A stretch of 64,000 nucleotides of DNA from Methanosarcina sp. ERenArc_MAG2 (GTDB lineage Archaea > Halobacteriota > Methanosarcinia > Methanosarcinales > Methanosarcinaceae), in contig JAMXHR010000009.1 in NCBI GenBank assembly GCA_023955635.1, forward strand, positions 310,001 through 374,000. The letters run 5' to 3'. The translations under genes were made by a program, and so were the position numbers. Positions 61,236 through 64,000 of this stretch are shown here, piece after piece (the first letter of the stretch is position 1; each line of letters opens with the position of its first letter). A model generated the notes under the pieces. The model was not told the origin of the DNA, made no database searches, and was given only the letters and a program-made list of their open reading frames with translations.

Positions 61236-62008
61236 ATTTATTCAATGTTCATATGTGGATTACTGTTCTTTTCTCATTCTTTATATTTTGTATAATATCC
61301 GGGTCTGAGTACATCATTAATGATATAATGGATAAAGAGAGAGACAAAATTCATCCCATAAAATGCAATCGTCCTATTGCTTCCGGAAAATTAGATGCGT
61401 CACATGCCCTCATTTTTGCAGTTTTTATTCTCTGTGGGGCATTCGTGGGAGCATATTTAATGAGTAATCAATTCTTAGGAGTCTCTCTAGCTTATTTTGT
61501 TTTAATCGTTTTATATTCATTATTTCTGAAGCATATAGCTATTGTCGATGTTCTTACCATTTCTTCGGGTTTTGTACTAAGGGCAATTGCAGGCTGTTTA
61601 GCAATAAAAGTATCCGTTTCCCCCTGGTTGATCGTATGTGCATTTTTGGTTGCGCTTTTCCTTGCACTTGGCAAAAGAATGCATGAATTAATATTGCTGG
61701 AAAATGGTGCAAACAATCATCGTAAAGTTTTTGAGGATTTCTCCTCTGAAACACTGGATAAAATGATAACCATTGTTACGAGTTCATTAATTATGTCTTA
61801 TTCTCTTTACACATTCCTTACAGACAATAATTTGATGATGGTGACTATACCCATAATAATTTACGGAATTTTTAGATATATTTTTCTGATCCATTCTAAA
61901 AATATGGGTGGGGAGCCGGAAATGTTGTTTAAAGACAAGGGAATGCTAACAAGCATGGTTTTATGGATAATCTCTGTATTTGGGGTGCTTTACATAAATA
62001 TACAATGA
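61058..62008 (+). CDS. Polyprenyl-phosphate phosphoribosyltransferase (UbiA family, DPPR synthase-like)
   Basis: Membrane UbiA-fold enzyme with about nine helices. MRPKQWYKNFVLF at the N-terminus and NDIMDKERDKIHP..NRPIASGKL are the marks of decaprenylphosphoryl-phosphoribose synthases, which move phosphoribose from PRPP to a polyprenyl phosphate. A second Asp motif appears after residue 190 (GKRMHELILLENGAN). The normal start is ATG 61151 (about 285 residues); ATG 61058 adds a duplicated 31-residue N-terminus. The PHP gene follows by 37 bases. The sugar and lipid are inferred from the family. Confidence 0.8.
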   Translation: MVKDIISMRPKQWYKNFVLFPDIIFSLRVRKMVKDIIISMRPKQWYKNFVLFTGIIFSSNLFNVHMWITVLFSFFIFCIISGSEYIINDIMDKERDKIHPIKCNRPIASGKLDASHALIFAVFILCGAFVGAYLMSNQFLGVSLAYFVLIVLYSLFLKHIAIVDVLTISSGFVLRAIAGCLAIKVSVSPWLIVCAFLVALFLALGKRMHELILLENGANNHRKVFEDFSSETLDKMITIVTSSLIMSYSLYTFLTDNNLMMVTIPIIIYGIFRYIFLIHSKNMGGEPEMLFKDKGMLTSMVLWIISVFGVLYINIQ

Positions 62009-62045
62009 TGAAAAGATCAATTTCAAAAAAAATAAAGGATGATGT

Positions 62046-62690
62046 ATGAAAAAATACGATCTTCATATACACTCAAGTTATTCATCAGATGGATTGATTG
62101 ATCCTAAAAAAATAATAAAAATTGCAGTAAAAAGCAATCTTGATGGAATTGCCATTACAGATCACAATACGATAAAAGGAGGCTTAAAGGCAAAAAGCTA
62201 TGAAACCAAAGATTTCGAGGTGATAGTAGGTTCGGAGATCATGACTGATCAAGGAGAAGTCATTGGACTTTTCCTTTCAGAAGAGATAAGATCCAAAAAT
62301 TTGACCGATGTAATGTACGAGATCAAAGCTCAAAATGGTATTATTGTTATCCCTCATCCCTTCGATGAAATGAGACGTTCAGCTCTTCATCCAAGTGACG
62401 AATTTGCTCATCTAATCGGTTGTATAGAAGGTTTTAATTCCAGGTGCATTTTCCAAAAATATAATGATAGAGCCATTGAATATGGTAAGAATCATGACTT
62501 ACCACTTATTGCTGGTAGTGATGCTCATTTTAGAAATGAGATTGGAAATGCTGGAATCATCATTGAATGTGAGGATCTGAGAGAAGCGATTATAAAAAAT
62601 AAAGTTGAGATATTCGGAAAACGATCAATACTTGTTAACCATGTTTTTACTAAGGGGCTGAAGAAATGGAGAAAATTAAGATATGGATAA
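62046..62690 (+). CDS. PHP-domain phosphoesterase
   Basis: 214 residues. Metal-binding motifs of the PHP fold: DLHIHSSYSSDG (residues 4-15), ITDHNTIKG (about 38-46), VIPHPFDEMR (about 101) and AGSDAHF (about 157). PHP enzymes hydrolyse phosphate esters with two or three metals. In this operon an attractive substrate is the 5-phosphate of polyprenyl-phospho-phosphoribose, but that is inference. Its end overlaps the next gene by 25 bases. Confidence 0.8.
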   Translation: MKKYDLHIHSSYSSDGLIDPKKIIKIAVKSNLDGIAITDHNTIKGGLKAKSYETKDFEVIVGSEIMTDQGEVIGLFLSEEIRSKNLTDVMYEIKAQNGIIVIPHPFDEMRRSALHPSDEFAHLIGCIEGFNSRCIFQKYNDRAIEYGKNHDLPLIAGSDAHFRNEIGNAGIIIECEDLREAIIKNKVEIFGKRSILVNHVFTKGLKKWRKLRYG

Positions 62691-63622
62691 TTATTCTTTT
62701 TACAATTATAGTATATATTATAATGGGGGCATATGCTGACTTTGAGAAGTTATCTCTTTCTATATCTTATTTTCAATGGCAGTATTTCCTACTTTTGATT
62801 ATTCTCGTAACTCTAGAATACTTCATAAGATACATTAAATGGGCTCAATTCTTGAAGATTGCAGGTGTATGCCTTGATAATAAAGAGAATCTTTTTGTAT
62901 TTTTCAGTGGACTTTCAATGATTGTGACTCCAGGTAAGTTAGGAGAAATCTGGAAAAGCTGGCTCATAAGAGATATATCTAAAGATGGCTTAAGTAAAAC
63001 TCTTCCTGTTGTAATTGTAGATAGAATGACTGATGTAATAAGTTTGGTGTTCCTCTCTTTTACGGGTATCTTTTACTACAAGAATGGAATTTCTTTTATC
63101 GTCATCCTATCTTTGAGCTGCATGGGATTCTATGTTGCCACAAGATCAGAAACTATTTCCAATAAAATGAAAATAATTCTCGAAAAAAAGTTCAGTAGGT
63201 ACATAAATGATATACAACTGATGCATAAGACTATGAATAAAACAATGGAGCCAAAAATCTTCTTATCGCTTTCTCTATTGAATGCCCTGGCATGGTTTTT
63301 TGAGTGTATGGGGCTTTATTACGTGATCATCGGCTTTGGACAATCCATAGACGTTTTACTCTCAATATTTATATTTAGTTTTTCCTCCTTGGTGAGTGGG
63401 TTGAGTATGGTTCCTGGGGGAATAGGAGTAGCAGAAGCCAGTATCTCAGGGCTTTTAATTTTGAACGGTATTCCACCAGCATTGTCTGTTGGAATAGCAC
63501 TTATTCTGCGACTGGGCTCATTCTGGTATGGAGCACTTTTAGGATTCACAGTTTATGTGATTTTTAAAAAGAGAATTATGGAGGATAGAAAAATTTTTTT
63601 TGATGGAGTTGAAAATGTCTAA
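62666..63622 (+). CDS. Flippase-like membrane protein (UPF0104/LPG synthase TM family)
   Basis: 318 residues with seven or eight membrane helices. Family marks: FFSGLSMIVTPGKLGEIWKS in the first third and GLSMVPGGIGVAEASISGLL in the last. Proteins of this family (TIGR00374) include AglD-associated and lysyl-PG flippase-like domains thought to move lipids or lipid-linked sugars. The start overlaps the PHP gene, and a DUF362-like start overlaps its stop. Confidence 0.78.
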   Translation: MEKIKIWIIILFTIIVYIIMGAYADFEKLSLSISYFQWQYFLLLIILVTLEYFIRYIKWAQFLKIAGVCLDNKENLFVFFSGLSMIVTPGKLGEIWKSWLIRDISKDGLSKTLPVVIVDRMTDVISLVFLSFTGIFYYKNGISFIVILSLSCMGFYVATRSETISNKMKIILEKKFSRYINDIQLMHKTMNKTMEPKIFLSLSLLNALAWFFECMGLYYVIIGFGQSIDVLLSIFIFSFSSLVSGLSMVPGGIGVAEASISGLLILNGIPPALSVGIALILRLGSFWYGALLGFTVYVIFKKRIMEDRKIFFDGVENV

Positions 63623-63707
63623 AGTTACAGTGCTAAAAACTTCTCCTAATAATGTTATAAAGGATTATTCCAAATTCAGTACTTCATTAATTTTCACTTT
63701 TTCATAA
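63615..63707 (+). pseudogene. Truncated N-terminus of a DUF362-like gene
   Basis: ATG 63615 overlaps the flippase stop by 8 bases, as a real operon gene would. The product starts MSKVTVLKTSPNNVIKDYSK, which resembles the start of DUF362 iron-sulfur proteins, but a stop follows after 30 residues. The break seems to lie near 63680, where the sequence becomes AT-rich and noncoding. Confidence 0.4.
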
Positions 63708-64000
63708 ACAATGCCTTTAGATTCCATTATATGCGATGAGAATAAGACTGCATATCATTCAAATTATATAAATCTCCATATAGTTATTGTAATGGAATTA
63801 AGATCAAAAGAATGTATTGATCCTACTTTCCGCACTATTTTTTTACACATAATATTTTTCGTATTTTTCTACAGCAGTTAACTTAAGGAAAATATGGATT
63901 TACTTAAATAAAAAACGAGATCTTAGAAAGAGAAATGGAATAAATGGAACTTTTCACTTTAGACTTGAGTAATAAGAAATAGAAAAAAATCTCAGAAAAA
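63708..64000. other. AT-rich noncoding end of window
   Basis: No gene. CTACTTTCCGCACTATTT at 63823-63840 and TTAAGGAAAAT near 63882 resemble the left end and right flank of the MITE at 60657, so another element of that type may lie here or extend beyond the window. Confidence 0.35.

Overview
The window reads as a Methanosarcina-type archaeal chromosome (Methanosarcinales). The evidence is an archaeal TATA-binding protein, the archaeal modified mevalonate genes (anhydromevalonate phosphate decarboxylase plus the aconitase-X type phosphomevalonate dehydratase), archaeal class III pilins, TATA/BRE promoters, PKD and beta-propeller surface proteins, and AT-rich intergenic DNA with Methanosarcina-like mobile elements. 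No species is assigned.

Layout. 1-3.3 kb: a low-GC accessory region with an unknown three-gene minus-strand operon, a zinc-ribbon microprotein and a small hairpin repeat in two copies. 3.3-13.2 kb: metabolism, with aconitase, citrate synthase, the decarboxylase and dehydratase of the archaeal mevalonate route, a site-2 type protease and a B12/radical-SAM protein. 13.2-16.8 kb: a candidate small RNA, GlmM, LarE and a GNAT. 17-27.5 kb: five tandem paralogous secreted beta-propeller/PKD proteins; three share a conserved leader, and one promoter carries a MITE insertion. 27.7-30 kb: a DUF531-like protein, a 51-aa protein and a SufS-like desulfurase. 30.6-38.5 kb: a type IV pilus-like locus (ATPase, TadC-like platform, pilins). 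38.6-44.2 kb: FdhD, PspC, a decayed ArsR/permease locus and the biotin ECF transporter. 44.4-48.9 kb: a MITE, tRNA-Arg(CCT), a short ArgA-type acetyltransferase, a DtxR-family regulator and FeoB. 49.5-57 kb: a coiled-coil protein, SMC, ScpA, an enlarged ScpB, and TBP with three evenly spaced TATA boxes. 57.2-64 kb: an AglJ-like glycosyltransferase, two abutting IS630-type elements plus a MITE, then a polyprenyl-phosphate phosphoribosyltransferase / PHP / flippase-like operon ending in a truncated DUF362 gene.

How the genes work together: AMPD and the two PMDh subunits make isopentenyl phosphate for archaeal lipids. Aconitase and citrate synthase start the oxidative branch toward 2-oxoglutarate. 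EcfT/A1/A2/BioY import biotin. The DtxR regulator probably controls FeoB. SMC-ScpA-ScpB condense the chromosome. The pilus and propeller genes shape the cell surface.

Quality warning: about 25 genes, many of them essential (smc, scpB, glmM, PMDh, AMPD, feoB, ecfA1, aconitase), are interrupted by frameshifts. Every one I checked is explained by a lost base, usually in a short homopolymer, and the protein continues intact in the next frame. I therefore treat them as probable consensus errors and give the full reconstructed span.
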